Assembly: GCF_000235425.2 (NCBI RefSeq)
Contig: NZ_KI912266.1
Location: 7,707,130 to 7,771,129 of the forward strand
Reading direction: 5' to 3'
Length of the DNA: 64,000 nucleotides
Origin: Pseudofrankia saprophytica
GTDB lineage: Bacteria > Actinomycetota > Actinomycetes > Frankiales > Frankiaceae
A program made the position numbers and the translations under genes. This document shows positions 16,816 to 25,861 of the stretch, piece after piece; position 1 is the stretch's first letter, and every line of letters starts with the position of its first letter. The notes under the pieces are model-generated. The model did not search any database and had not been told where the DNA came from. It saw nothing but the letters and a program-made list of their open reading frames with translations.

Positions 16816-17676
16816 TCATGGGCCGGTACGGGCCGGCTCGGCCCTCCCCAGCAGGGCGTCCTTACCCCCGAACCGGGGCGCGACCAGGGTCGAGTAGTCC
16901 GGGCCCCGGCGCAGGGAGAGGCCGCCGTCGACGTTGACGATCTGCCCGGTGACCCTGGCGGCGCGGGACGACAGCAGGAAGCTGACCAGCTGCGCGACGT
17001 CGTCGACATCGGAGGCGCCCCCGAGCGGCGTGTTCTCGTCGTAGCTCTCGTAGACCGGCGTGCCCGGCTTCGCCCAGCTCATGATCTCCGTCGACGTCAG
17101 CCCCGGCCGGACGGCGTTGAACCGGATGCCCGCCGCCCCGTACTCGTCGGCGGCGTTGCGGATCAGTTCCTCCACGGCCGCCTTCGCCACCGGATAGGCA
17201 CCGAAGTATGGGTGCGTCACGTGTCCGGCGATCGACGAGATGGCGACGAACGAACCGGCGCCGGCGCCGGCGAACAGCGGAACCGAATGCTTGACCAACA
17301 GCAGCGTGCCGATGACGTTCAGCGTGAGGACACGGTTGAACTCGTCGACCTTCTGGGCGTGCAGCGGGGCCAGGGCACCACCACCGCCCGCGTTCGCGAC
17401 CACGCCGTCGAGCCGGTCGCGCCAACCGGCCGCGAGCTCGACGAGCTGCCGCACGTCCGGCTCGCTGGTGACGTCCGCGACGTGGAACTGGACCGCCTCG
17501 CGGCCGGCGTCGGCGTTGATCGAGTCCGCCGTCGCCCGCAGGGTGTCCGCGGTGCGGCCGCAGATCGTGACCCAGGCGCCCTCGGCCACCAGCCGCCGCG
17601 CGATACCCGCGCCGATGCCGGTACCGCCGCCCGAGACCAGCACCGACAGTCCGTCGGCCTCGTTCGTCATGTCCAT
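16816..17676 (-). CDS. SDR-family oxidoreductase
   Basis: SDR of 286 residues from ATG 17676 with AGGAAG eight bases upstream. The nucleotide motif is SGGGTGIGAG, the second strand motif VANAGGGG, and Ser and Tyr/Lys lie in AISSIAGH and YPVAKAA. RPGLTSTEI and QIVNVDGGLSL follow. It lies 65 bases downstream of the kinase gene and 43 upstream of the TetR gene on the same strand. Oxidation of an alcohol made by the nearby P450 is a reasonable guess, not shown. Confidence 0.9.
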   Translation of the reverse strand: MDMTNEADGLSVLVSGGGTGIGAGIARRLVAEGAWVTICGRTADTLRATADSINADAGREAVQFHVADVTSEPDVRQLVELAAGWRDRLDGVVANAGGGGALAPLHAQKVDEFNRVLTLNVIGTLLLVKHSVPLFAGAGAGSFVAISSIAGHVTHPYFGAYPVAKAAVEELIRNAADEYGAAGIRFNAVRPGLTSTEIMSWAKPGTPVYESYDENTPLGGASDVDDVAQLVSFLLSSRAARVTGQIVNVDGGLSLRRGPDYSTLVAPRFGGKDALLGRAEPARTGP

Positions 17677-17741
17677 GTGTCCGTCTTCCTGTGATCACGA
17701 CTCGTCTGATCGCCGGCACGCCGGCGCATGTCCGAGGGCTG

Positions 17742-18842
17742 TCAGCGGGCCGGGCCCGCGGACCTCTCGCGGGCTTCCTGAACACGCTCGGGCCGGGGCT
17801 CGACGGGTCCGGAGGGCAGTCGCTCGTCGATGCCGAGGTCGCGCAGGGCCCGCCGGACGTAGGGCGCGATGCCCAGCCCCATGAGGCTGAACCTCGGGTC
17901 GTCCGAGTGGCCGGCGTCGAACAGCATGGCGCCGACGAGGAGGATCACGCAGGTCTTGAACGACTGGAACGCCCGGTACCACTCCCGGTGCCGGACCGGT
18001 ATGCCGGTGAGCTCCTCGTAGTACGCGACCGCCTCGTCGGAGGTGAGGGCCGACGGCCGGCTCGTGAAGAAGCCAGGCGTCTTCCAGAGAAGGTCGAGGT
18101 ACCCGACGTCGGCGAGTGGGTCACCGACCCCGGCCATCTCCCAGTCGAAGACGCCGGTGACCTCGCCGTCCACGAACGCGAAGTTCCCGGGTTTCGGGTC
18201 GCCGTGGACCAGGGTGGCCCGCTCGGACGCCGCGGGCTTCCGGTCCCGCAGCTCGGTGAGCAGCCGCTCCAGCGCCGGGAGCTCGTCGCGCTGGACCCGG
18301 CGCATCTCGGCCGTCCAGTGGTCGAGCTGGTCGTCGACATACGTCCGGCCGTCGCCCAGGGCGGCCAGGCCGCTGCCGGAGAGGTCCACCGAGTGGATCG
18401 CGGCGAGCTGTTCGACGAGTGCCAGCGTCATGCGTCGAATCGTCGCGGGCCGCGCGTCGAGCCACTCGGGTATCTCCTGCTCGTAGACATCCCCGACCAC
18501 TCGCTCCATCACGTAGAACGGCCGCCGCAGCACCTCGCCGGACTCGTCGAGCCACAGGACCGCCGGGCTCTGCACGTCGGTCTTCTCGAGCGCTCGCAGG
18601 ATGGTGAACTGCCGGGTCATGTCATACGGCTCCAGCAGGCCCGGAAACGGCGGGCGCAGGCGCAGGACGACATCCTGGCGACGCTGCTCGGTGCCGGCGC
18701 GCCAGGCCAGCGTCAGCGCGAGCATCTCGGCCGAGTGACCGAAGGTGACCCGGCTGGAGTTCTCGACGCGGACGTCGGTCGCGGGCGCGAGCCGGTCCCG
18801 GAACCATAAGGTGAGCAGCTCGAGAGCGTCCTCGGTTCGCAT
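17742..18842 (-). CDS. APH-fold phosphotransferase (ACAD10/11 kinase-domain-like)
   Basis: Protein of 366 residues with the aminoglycoside-phosphotransferase kinase fold. Brenner-type motifs are visible: LVHGDPKPGNF with the catalytic Asp (catalytic loop) and VTGVFDWEMAGVGDPLADVGY with the metal-binding Asp. The invariant Lys is not evident; VVLRLRP appears in the equivalent strand. Such proteins next to acyl-CoA genes resemble the kinase domain of eukaryotic ACAD10/11 and LvaA rather than antibiotic resistance enzymes. It is 26 bases downstream of the P450 and is one of three such kinases in the region. Phosphorylation of a hydroxyacyl substrate is inferred. Confidence 0.85.
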   Translation of the reverse strand: MRTEDALELLTLWFRDRLAPATDVRVENSSRVTFGHSAEMLALTLAWRAGTEQRRQDVVLRLRPPFPGLLEPYDMTRQFTILRALEKTDVQSPAVLWLDESGEVLRRPFYVMERVVGDVYEQEIPEWLDARPATIRRMTLALVEQLAAIHSVDLSGSGLAALGDGRTYVDDQLDHWTAEMRRVQRDELPALERLLTELRDRKPAASERATLVHGDPKPGNFAFVDGEVTGVFDWEMAGVGDPLADVGYLDLLWKTPGFFTSRPSALTSDEAVAYYEELTGIPVRHREWYRAFQSFKTCVILLVGAMLFDAGHSDDPRFSLMGLGIAPYVRRALRDLGIDERLPSGPVEPRPERVQEARERSAGPAR

Positions 18843-18868
18843 TGCTCGCCATGCTCCTTTCGCGCCGG

Positions 18869-20068
18869 TCAGCTCGGGGTGAAGCGGATGCGGATACGGT
18901 CGTAGGCCCTGGCGAAGGTGGCCGCCAGGATCTGGGGCTCGTCCGGGTCGACCAGCTCCCAGTCCGGCATCCTGCGCAGCAGCTCCTCGAACATCACGCG
19001 AATCTCGAGGCGGGCGAGGTGGGCGCCCAGGCACACATGGGTGCCGAAACCGAAGGCGACATGCCGCTCGGACGTTCTCGTCACGTCGAGGACGTCCGGG
19101 TCCGTGAAGGCCCGCGGGTCACGGTTGGCGGCCGAGTAGAGCAGCAGGATCTGGTCGCCCGAGCGGATGTGCTGCCCGTGCAGCTCGTGGTCCTCGGTGG
19201 CGGTGCGCCTCATGTTGAGGACGGGCGACACCCACCGGATGAACTCCTCGACCGCCGTGTGCGTGAGCAGCTCGGGCTGCTCGCGCAGCAGCCGCCGCTG
19301 CTCGGGGTGCAGCGCCAGGTCGCGGATCATCGTGCCGATCACGGTCCGGGTCGTCTCCGCCCCGCCGTCGAGCACGAGGATGGTCTCGTCGAGAACGCGT
19401 TTGGTGTCCCACCCCGGGGTCGTCACCCACAGCGAGATGAGGTCGTCGCGGGGCTCGGCCCGGCGGGCCTCGATGATCTGCACGGTGGTCGCGACGAAGT
19501 CCTTGATGACGGGGATGATCCCGGGGTGGGTGACGTGCGGCGGGCCGTCCGGTGACGTCTTGCCGGACAGCAGCATGATCTGCTCCGACCAGTACCGGAC
19601 CTTCTCCCACAGCTCGCGCGGGTATCCCAGCAGGTCGCCGATCACGATGGCCGGAAGCCGCGAGGCGATGGACTCGATCGCCTCGCACTCCCCGAGCGGC
19701 GTCACCGCGTCGAGGATCTCCGCGACGACGCCGCGAACGTGCTGTTCATGGCTACGCATGGCACGCGGGGTGAACCGCCGGGCCACCACGTTGCGCTGGT
19801 CCTGGTGGTCCGGATCGTCCATATTGATCATGGAACGGTCTTCGCGCAGGTCGATGTGCGGCCGGGAGCCGTAGAACGACGAGTACCGGGCGCCGTCCTT
19901 CTCGACCGCGAGGACGTCGGAGAAACGGGAGACGACCCACAGCTTCTGTACCGGGTCCCAGAAGACCGGAGCCTCGTCGCGCAGCCAGCGGTACGCCTCC
20001 CACGGGTCCACGTAGAACTCGGGGTCGAGAACGTTGATCCGCTCTTCGGCGGCGGTCCCGGTCGTCAT
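18869..20068 (-). CDS. Cytochrome P450
   Basis: Soluble bacterial P450 of 399 residues. The heme-ligand motif FGFGTHVCLGAHLARLE is near residue 345. The I-helix reads GGAETTRTVIG, with Glu-Thr-Thr where most have Asp/Glu-Thr-Thr. The K-helix Glu-x-x-Arg is in EEFIRWVSPV. It would hydroxylate a hydrophobic substrate with electrons from a ferredoxin system not encoded here. ATG 20068 overlaps the stop of the upstream AttH-like gene by four bases (ATGA). This tight coupling suggests that the two act together. Confidence 0.95.
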   Translation of the reverse strand: MTTGTAAEERINVLDPEFYVDPWEAYRWLRDEAPVFWDPVQKLWVVSRFSDVLAVEKDGARYSSFYGSRPHIDLREDRSMINMDDPDHQDQRNVVARRFTPRAMRSHEQHVRGVVAEILDAVTPLGECEAIESIASRLPAIVIGDLLGYPRELWEKVRYWSEQIMLLSGKTSPDGPPHVTHPGIIPVIKDFVATTVQIIEARRAEPRDDLISLWVTTPGWDTKRVLDETILVLDGGAETTRTVIGTMIRDLALHPEQRRLLREQPELLTHTAVEEFIRWVSPVLNMRRTATEDHELHGQHIRSGDQILLLYSAANRDPRAFTDPDVLDVTRTSERHVAFGFGTHVCLGAHLARLEIRVMFEELLRRMPDWELVDPDEPQILAATFARAYDRIRIRFTPS

Positions 20069-21231
20069 GCGAACGACACCTGGTGGTCGGAGGCAGCCGT
20101 CAGGCCGAGTTCGGGCCACTCGCCGTGGATGAGGCTCTCCAGGATGCCGTAGCCCACCGCGTCGCCTTCCCGGACCCGGACCGGCGTGTCGCGAAGCTGG
20201 CCGAGGACGCGCAGGTTCTCGTCGCTCCAGCAGTCCTCGAAGTACTCGCCGTCGAGGTGCAGCTTTCCCAGCCACGACCCGTGGATGTGCCCGCCCCAGG
20301 ATCCGTATCCCCCGGTCTTCAGGAAGAAGCCGGACTCGCCGAGGGCCTCGACCTCGATGACCCGCTTCTCACCGGAATCCATCGTGAGGTGCAGCTCCCC
20401 ACCCCTCACGAACCGCGTACGGCTGTCGTACTCGATGCGCGGCTCGGCCTCACGGATCTTCAGCTGGGTGCCGTCGGACTCGTTGAGATACGCGGAGGTG
20501 TATCCCCAGACGCCTTCGGCGATGAAGATGGCGGTCTCGTAGTACGAGCCGTCGGGGCGGCGCAGGAAGGCCGGCGCCCATTTCATCCCGCCCTTGACCT
20601 GTGTCTCCTGCCGCGGCGCCCGACTCCGGATCAGATCCGTCGGGGGCGCCCCGACGGCCTGCCGGACACCCCACGAGTGGTCCCGATAGCCGAACCACGC
20701 CTCTGGGCGGACCTCGTGGGTCTCGCCGTCGACCGTGACGGTGCCCGACACCCAGCCACCCTGGTGATAGCGGACGACGTTGACGTCCACCCGGCCGGTG
20801 CGGCGGTTGCGAACGAGGTTGCGGTCCTCGAAGAACGGTGGAGTCACGCCGGACAGGACGAGGTCGAAGGAGATGGGCTGGACATCGTTGGGCTCCAGCC
20901 GGAACCGCACCTGGTCCAACGACGCGACGATCTCGTAGTGGATCGGGCCGACCGCCGTCTCCTCCGGGTCGCTGCGCAGTTCCCGGCTACCTCGGACCGT
21001 CCACTGCGAACGGCCCCGGGAGACACCCGCGAAGCCGTCCATGATGCCCCGGTTGTGGTACTTCCCCAACCCGAAGCCGACCTGCAGCGAACCGTCGACG
21101 CTCGCCAGCGAGCCCCAGATCTTCTCCGTCCAGGCAAGATCGGACTCCGCCACGGTGGCGAACGTGTCCGCTAACTGATGGTTCAGGGTCTCGTCGGCGC
21201 CACGCAGCGCTCCGATGTCCTTAGGTGCCAT
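20065..21231 (-). CDS. AttH-like/DUF7064-type protein coupled to the P450
   Basis: Protein of 388 residues from ATG 21231, preceded by GAGGGGACAG. The sequence is beta-rich with many Trp/Gly and has no signal peptide. Segments such as EAWFGYRDHSWGVR and GGHIHGSWLGKLHLDGEY resemble the hydroxyneurosporene-synthase/AttH lipocalin-like superfamily (the DUF7064/7065 annotations used in actinobacteria), in which carotenoid hydratases are the best-known members. No catalytic residues can be assigned. It is the first gene of the P450 operon. It may bind, hydrate or present a hydrophobic substrate; function unknown. Confidence 0.75.
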   Translation of the reverse strand: MAPKDIGALRGADETLNHQLADTFATVAESDLAWTEKIWGSLASVDGSLQVGFGLGKYHNRGIMDGFAGVSRGRSQWTVRGSRELRSDPEETAVGPIHYEIVASLDQVRFRLEPNDVQPISFDLVLSGVTPPFFEDRNLVRNRRTGRVDVNVVRYHQGGWVSGTVTVDGETHEVRPEAWFGYRDHSWGVRQAVGAPPTDLIRSRAPRQETQVKGGMKWAPAFLRRPDGSYYETAIFIAEGVWGYTSAYLNESDGTQLKIREAEPRIEYDSRTRFVRGGELHLTMDSGEKRVIEVEALGESGFFLKTGGYGSWGGHIHGSWLGKLHLDGEYFEDCWSDENLRVLGQLRDTPVRVREGDAVGYGILESLIHGEWPELGLTAASDHQVSFA

Positions 21232-21283
21232 CTGTCCCGTCCCCTCACGACGCAGCACGACTGCGACTCACGACGGCAAGCAT

Positions 21284-21320
21284 GTCGCATGGCAACACAC
21301 TATTGCACTCATGTCTCATC
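21284..21320. promoter_or_regulatory. TGAGACA element upstream of the P450 operon
   Basis: Read on the minus strand, GATGAGACATGAGTGCAATA is followed by a TGTTGC stretch. The same order (GATGAGACA, CAATAG, TGTTGC) occurs at 22615-22640 near the next operon. It lies 53-89 bases upstream of ATG 21231, a normal place for a promoter and operator. Confidence 0.45.
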
Positions 21321-21409
21321 TTCTTCAAGAAGCGGGCGAGCACCGGCCAGCGGCCCCGGACGCCGCTGACCAGATCGAGGCCGACCGGATCGAGATCGTC
21401 GGCTGGCGC

Positions 21410-22525
21410 TCAGAAGACGATCGCCCCGCGGAGGATCTGACCGGCCTCCAGGTCTGCGTAGCCGTCGTTGACCTGGTCGAGCGTGTACGTCCTGGTGACG
21501 AGCTCGTCGATCTTCAGGATGCCCGCGCGGTACAGGTCGAGCAGGCGCGGGATCGCCACTCGTGGGCTCTGCGAGCCGTACAGGCAGCCGCGGATCTGCT
21601 TGTTCGTCATCGCGAACATGAACAGGTTGACGTCCGCCTGCGCCTGGCCCGCCGGCGCCACCGCGGTGATGACGCACGTGCCGTCCTTGCCGGTGAGGCC
21701 CAGTGCGGGCTCCAGCAGCTCGGAACGCATCACCGAGAACGCGCAGATGACCGCGTCGCACATCGCGCCCGCGGTCAGCCGCCTGATCTGGTCGGCTGCC
21801 TCGTCCAGGGACGCGAACGCGTGGGTGGCACCGAGGCGCAGCGCCTGGTCGCGCTTGAACTCCACCGGGTCGACGGCGAACACCCGGCGGGCCCCCGCGA
21901 TACGCGCGCCCTGCACCGCGCTGACGCCGATGCCGCCGACGCCCAGGACGGCGACGGTGTCGCCCGGCTTCACCTCGGCGCGGTTCACCGCGGAGCCGAA
22001 CCCCGTGGCGACACCGCAGGACACCAGTGCGGCCACCGTCCAGGGCACCTCGGGATCGATCTTGACGAGCGAGGTCTCGGCGACCAGCTGACGCTCGGAG
22101 AACGCGCCGAGCTGGGAGTAGCGAGCCACGGGCTCGCCGCCGACGCGGTGGGCGATCCGCCCGTCGGTCATCATGCCGAGGCTGAACAGCTTCGCGCCCT
22201 CGTCGCACAGGAAGGCCCGGCCCGTGCGGCACAGCCCGCAGACGCCGCAGGACGGCACGAACGACATCGCCACGTGGTCACCCGGCCGGACCGAGGTGAC
22301 CCCCGGACCAACCTCGGTCACCTCACCGGCGCCCTCGTGGCCGCAGATTATCGGGTAGTGCGACATCGGCATGTCGCCCGTGCGCGCGTGCTCGTCGGAG
22401 TGGCACAGGCCGCAGGCCCGCACCTCGATCAGGACCTCGCCGGCCCGGGGTCCGTCGATGTCGACCGTCTCGATCTTGAAGTCCCGACCTGGGCCGTGCA
22501 GCAGCGCCGCTCGTGAGCTGACCAT
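21410..22525 (-). CDS. Zinc-dependent alcohol dehydrogenase (NDMA-dependent type)
   Basis: Medium-chain dehydrogenase of 371 residues. Catalytic zinc ligands are Cys-His in RACGLCHSDEH, GHEGAG, and the later Cys in LVSCGVATGFG. The structural zinc has four Cys in CGVCGLCRTGRAFLC. The nucleotide motif is GVGGIG. Sequence style fits the actinobacterial NDMA-dependent group, whose tightly bound NAD needs an external redox partner. ATG 22525 has AAGGTGAG upstream and is preferred to GTG 22537. It is divergent from the 22697 gene across a 171-base control region. It probably oxidises a pathway alcohol. Confidence 0.92.
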   Translation of the reverse strand: MVSSRAALLHGPGRDFKIETVDIDGPRAGEVLIEVRACGLCHSDEHARTGDMPMSHYPIICGHEGAGEVTEVGPGVTSVRPGDHVAMSFVPSCGVCGLCRTGRAFLCDEGAKLFSLGMMTDGRIAHRVGGEPVARYSQLGAFSERQLVAETSLVKIDPEVPWTVAALVSCGVATGFGSAVNRAEVKPGDTVAVLGVGGIGVSAVQGARIAGARRVFAVDPVEFKRDQALRLGATHAFASLDEAADQIRRLTAGAMCDAVICAFSVMRSELLEPALGLTGKDGTCVITAVAPAGQAQADVNLFMFAMTNKQIRGCLYGSQSPRVAIPRLLDLYRAGILKIDELVTRTYTLDQVNDGYADLEAGQILRGAIVF

Positions 22526-22587
22526 CTCGTGACTCACCTTTCGTGAACCCGCGGTGGTGCGACCTCGGGCGAAGCCTGGCCGCAGGG

Positions 22588-22634
22588 TGAGACAGCATCA
22601 ATCAATCGACTCAGGATGAGACAGTCAATAGATT
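22588..22634. promoter_or_regulatory. Divergent promoter with repeated TGAGACA elements
   Basis: TGAGACAG occurs at 22588-22595 and 22617-22624, 29 bases apart in the same orientation. On the plus strand TCGACT (22606-22611) and TAGATT (22629-22634) are separated by 17 bases. On the minus strand TTGACT (22628-22623) and TTGATT (22605-22600) are also 17 apart. The two predicted promoters overlap each other and the repeats, so one regulator could control both operons. Confidence 0.5.
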
Positions 22635-22696
22635 CTGTTGCGACCCGGCGCCCCGCCGCGGGCCTGACGTCGCACCGGAGCAGGTGGAGACCACGC

Positions 22697-23302
22697 ATGA
22701 CGACCGACACGGGACCGGACGAGGACGACGTCCTGCAGGCGTTCCGCCTCATCGACCAACGACTCGTCGACACACCAGGGCATCGCGGCCTTCGACTGCT
22801 CCGGGAGCGCCTCGCCGGCGAGCTGATCGGTGACTCCGAGCGCGTGGGGGCGACGCTGGATCCGGCGTTCGCCCTCGTGACGCACGCGGGCGGAAGCGCC
22901 ACGAGGACCGACCGGGCGGCCCTCGTGGAGACGGTCCACCGCCAGGGCCGCGCGAAGGGCGCGGCGATGACCTGGCTGCGCCTCGACGACCTGGTCGTCG
23001 AGGGCGACGCCATCGCGGGCCAGGGCGTGCTGCGCACGCTGCTGACCGCCCCGCTGGCCCAGCGGCAGGGCTGGCAGGGCCTCGGCCCGGCCGACCTGTG
23101 CCTCACGACGATCCCACTCGCGTTCTTCATTCGTCTCGTGGGCGACCTCATGACGTCCGAGGTCCTGTACCTGGCCGCCGACGCGAGCGAGCGGACGGTC
23201 CTGACGAACGGCTCGCGGCCAGACCCGGATCACTGCCTCAGGCTCATCGACGGCGGGGGCGCCGGCCTGACGGCGGGCCTCACCACGGAAGGCGGCTCAT
23301 GA
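22697..23302 (+). CDS. Hypothetical protein, possibly NTF2-like
   Basis: Unrecognised protein of 201 residues from ATG 22697 (AGGTGGAGA upstream). It is mixed alpha/beta with no signal peptide, membrane segment or Cys-rich motif. The central FALVTHAGGSATRTDRAALV followed by a long strand (MTWLRLDDLVVEGDAIAGQG) is reminiscent of SnoaL/NTF2-like proteins, but that is a weak impression. Its stop overlaps the next SDR start (ATGA), so it is coupled to an SDR and then an acyl-CoA synthetase. A small pathway enzyme, such as an isomerase or dehydratase, is the best guess. Confidence 0.65.
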   Translation: MTTDTGPDEDDVLQAFRLIDQRLVDTPGHRGLRLLRERLAGELIGDSERVGATLDPAFALVTHAGGSATRTDRAALVETVHRQGRAKGAAMTWLRLDDLVVEGDAIAGQGVLRTLLTAPLAQRQGWQGLGPADLCLTTIPLAFFIRLVGDLMTSEVLYLAADASERTVLTNGSRPDPDHCLRLIDGGGAGLTAGLTTEGGS

Positions 23303-24069
23303 ATCTCACGGACGCGTCGGCGATCGTGACGGGCGGCGCCGGCGGCCTCGGTGCGGCCACCGTCCGCCACCTCGTCGAGCTCGGCATCGGTGTCGCGGTC
23401 TTCGACCGGGACGGCGAGCGCGCGAGGAACCTCGCGGCGGAGCTCGGGCCCGCGACGGCGGCGGTCGTCGGCGACGTCACCGCCGACGCCGACGTCCAGG
23501 CCGCGATCGACGCCGCCCGGTCACTCGGCACCCTGTCGGTCGTGGTCAACGTGGCCGGCGGCGGCACCCGCCCGGCGCGCACCGTCGGCCGCGACGGGGA
23601 ACCGCACGACATGGCGACGTTCGTCGACACGATGGCGAAGAACGCGTTCGGCACGTTCAACGTGACCCGGCTGGCCGCCGCCGCGATGGGGGCGAACACA
23701 CCGGACGAGGACGGTCAGCGCGGCGTCGTGGTGAACACCGGGTCACTGGCGGGGCTGGAAGGACAGGCCGGCCAGGTCGCGTACGCGTCGGCGAAGGCCG
23801 CCATCCTGGGGATGACGCTGCCCCTCGCCCGCGACCTGGCTCCACTGGGCATCCGGGTGTGCGGCATCGCGCCGGGCACCATCGGCACCGATCTCATGCT
23901 CAGCGCCTCCCAGCAGTTGAAGGACAAGCTGGTCGCCAGCATCGTCTTCCCGCCCCGCATGGGTCGCCCCATCGAGTTCGCCCTGTTGGTCGAGGCGATC
24001 GTCCGCAACCCCTATCTCAACGGGGAGAACATCCGGCTCGACGCCGCGCAGCGGTTCCCCGCCAAGTGA
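23299..24069 (+). CDS. SDR-family oxidoreductase (HSD10-like)
   Basis: SDR of 256 residues from ATG 23299. The motif TGGAGGLG, an Asp after the second strand (VFDRDG, suggesting NAD) and VNVAGGGTRPART are present. The catalytic Ser is in NTGSLAGLEGQ and Tyr-Lys in YASAKAA. The GTIGTDLM and FPPRMGRPIEFALLVEAI segments resemble type-10 hydroxyacyl-CoA dehydrogenases, so a 3-hydroxyacyl-CoA or hydroxysteroid substrate is likely (inference). It is coupled to the preceding gene by an ATGA overlap and followed 97 bases later by an acyl-CoA synthetase. Confidence 0.9.
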   Translation: MNLTDASAIVTGGAGGLGAATVRHLVELGIGVAVFDRDGERARNLAAELGPATAAVVGDVTADADVQAAIDAARSLGTLSVVVNVAGGGTRPARTVGRDGEPHDMATFVDTMAKNAFGTFNVTRLAAAAMGANTPDEDGQRGVVVNTGSLAGLEGQAGQVAYASAKAAILGMTLPLARDLAPLGIRVCGIAPGTIGTDLMLSASQQLKDKLVASIVFPPRMGRPIEFALLVEAIVRNPYLNGENIRLDAAQRFPAK

Positions 24070-24166
24070 CCACGCGAGACGCCGAGAGCCAAAGGGTGTG
24101 CAAAATGATCTTCTTGTGCGCGCCCGGCGGCCGTCCCCAGGATCAGCAGCAGCAGGAGGCATCCCC

Positions 24167-25777
24167 ATGAGCGGCGCATCGCCGGACGAGGCGGCGGACC
24201 TGTACCAGGACCTGTACCGCGGCGCGTTCCTTCCCGACCTGCTGATCGCCGCGCTGCGCCGCCATCCCGACCGGCCCGCGATCCATCTCGGGGAAAGCGT
24301 CCTGACCGGCGCCCAGCTCAGCGCGCGGATCAGCCAGTACGCGCAGGTCTACGTGGCGAAGGGGGTGCGGCCCGGCAGCGGCGTCGCCATGCTCTCCACG
24401 AACCGCCCCGAGGTGCTGTACGCGATGGGCGCCTACATGGTCGCGGGCGCCCGCAACACCTCGCTGCACCCGTTGGGCTCGCTCGACGACCACGCGTACG
24501 TCCTCGAGGACGCCCAGATCGAGACGCTGGTGTTCGACCCAGCCTTCGCCGAGCGGGCCGCCCGGCTCCAGGAGCGGGTGCCAGCCCTGAAGCGGCTGCT
24601 GTCGTTCGGGCCGTGCGACGTCGGCGAGGACCTGAACGCGCTCGCGGAAGGCCACGACCCGCTGCCGCTGGTCGCGCCCCGCCTCGACGCCGAGGGGATC
24701 TCCGCGGTGGCCTACACCGGCGGGACGACCGGGCAGCCCAAGGGCGTGATGGCCACCTACCGCGGCAGCGCCGCGATGACCCAGATCCTGCTCACCGAAT
24801 GGCAGTGGCCGACCGATCTGCGCCACCTGGTCTGCACACCGCTGAGCCACGCGGGCGCGCCCTTCATCGTCCCGGTCCTGCTCCAGGGCGGTTCGGTGGT
24901 CGTGCTTCCCAGGTTCGACGCCGGCGCGGTCCTCGACGCCATCGAACGCCACCGCATCACGTCGGTCTTCCTCGTCCCGGCGATGATCTACGCGATCCTC
25001 GACCATCCACGGCTCGACCAGACCGACCTCTCCAGCCTCCAGACGGTCTTCTACGGGGCCTCGGCGATGTCGCCCACCCGGCTGAGAGAGGCGATCACGC
25101 GGATCGGGCCGGTCTTCTTCCAGTTCTACGGGCAGACGGAGGCACCCCAGACGGTGTTCGTGCTGCGCAAGGAGGAACACGACCCGGACGACCTGTCCCG
25201 GCTGGCCTCCTGCGGCCGGCCGGTGCCGTGGCTGAAGGTCGCGCTGCTCGACGACCAGGGGCACGAGGTGCCGCGCGGCGAGCCCGGGGAGATCTGCGTA
25301 CGCGGGCCGCTGGTCATGAAGGGCTACTGGAACAAGCCGGAGCAGACCGCCGAGGCCCTCGCCGGCGGCTGGCTGCACACCGGCGACATCGCCCGCGAGG
25401 ACGAGCGCGGCTTCCACACGATCGTGGACCGCAAGAAGGACATGATCGTCAGTGGCGGCTTCAACGTCTTCCCCCGCGAGATCGAGGACGTGCTCTCGAC
25501 GCACCCCGCGGTGGCCGCGGCCGCCGTCATCGGCGTGCCCGACGAGAAATGGGGCGAGGCCGTCAAGGCCGTCGTGGTGCTCCGCGCCGGCACGGCGGTG
25601 TCGGCCGACGAGCTGGCGGCGGAGCTAGCCGCGCTGGTCAAGGAGCGCAAGGGCTCCCACTACGCCCCCAAGAGCGTCGAGTTCGCCGACACCCTCCCGC
25701 TCACCGCCGTCGGCAAGCCGGACAAGTTGACCCTGCGCCAGCGCTACTGGTCGGGCGCGGCCCGCCGGGTCGGCTGA
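24167..25777 (+). CDS. AMP-dependent acyl-CoA synthetase
   Basis: Adenylate-forming ligase of 536 residues; ATG 24167 follows AGGAGG. The P-loop-like AMP motif is AYTGGTTGQPKGVM (~185-198). YGQTEAPQ, GWLHTGDIAREDERGF and the hinge DRKKDMIVSGGFNVFP follow. The catalytic Lys is in TAVGKPDKL near the C-terminus. All core motifs are intact, so it should activate a carboxylic acid to its CoA thioester with ATP. It is the third gene of an operon with the hypothetical protein and an SDR. The FadD3/FadD17-type style fits alicyclic or side-chain acids, but the substrate is unproven. Confidence 0.92.
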   Translation: MSGASPDEAADLYQDLYRGAFLPDLLIAALRRHPDRPAIHLGESVLTGAQLSARISQYAQVYVAKGVRPGSGVAMLSTNRPEVLYAMGAYMVAGARNTSLHPLGSLDDHAYVLEDAQIETLVFDPAFAERAARLQERVPALKRLLSFGPCDVGEDLNALAEGHDPLPLVAPRLDAEGISAVAYTGGTTGQPKGVMATYRGSAAMTQILLTEWQWPTDLRHLVCTPLSHAGAPFIVPVLLQGGSVVVLPRFDAGAVLDAIERHRITSVFLVPAMIYAILDHPRLDQTDLSSLQTVFYGASAMSPTRLREAITRIGPVFFQFYGQTEAPQTVFVLRKEEHDPDDLSRLASCGRPVPWLKVALLDDQGHEVPRGEPGEICVRGPLVMKGYWNKPEQTAEALAGGWLHTGDIAREDERGFHTIVDRKKDMIVSGGFNVFPREIEDVLSTHPAVAAAAVIGVPDEKWGEAVKAVVVLRAGTAVSADELAAELAALVKERKGSHYAPKSVEFADTLPLTAVGKPDKLTLRQRYWSGAARRVG

Positions 25778-25861
25778 TCCCGCGCCGACCGGTCCGGCGG
25801 GCAGCGGTCGATCCGCGGCCCAGGTCGGGCCCGGCCGGATCGTCCACCAAGCCGCCGACCG

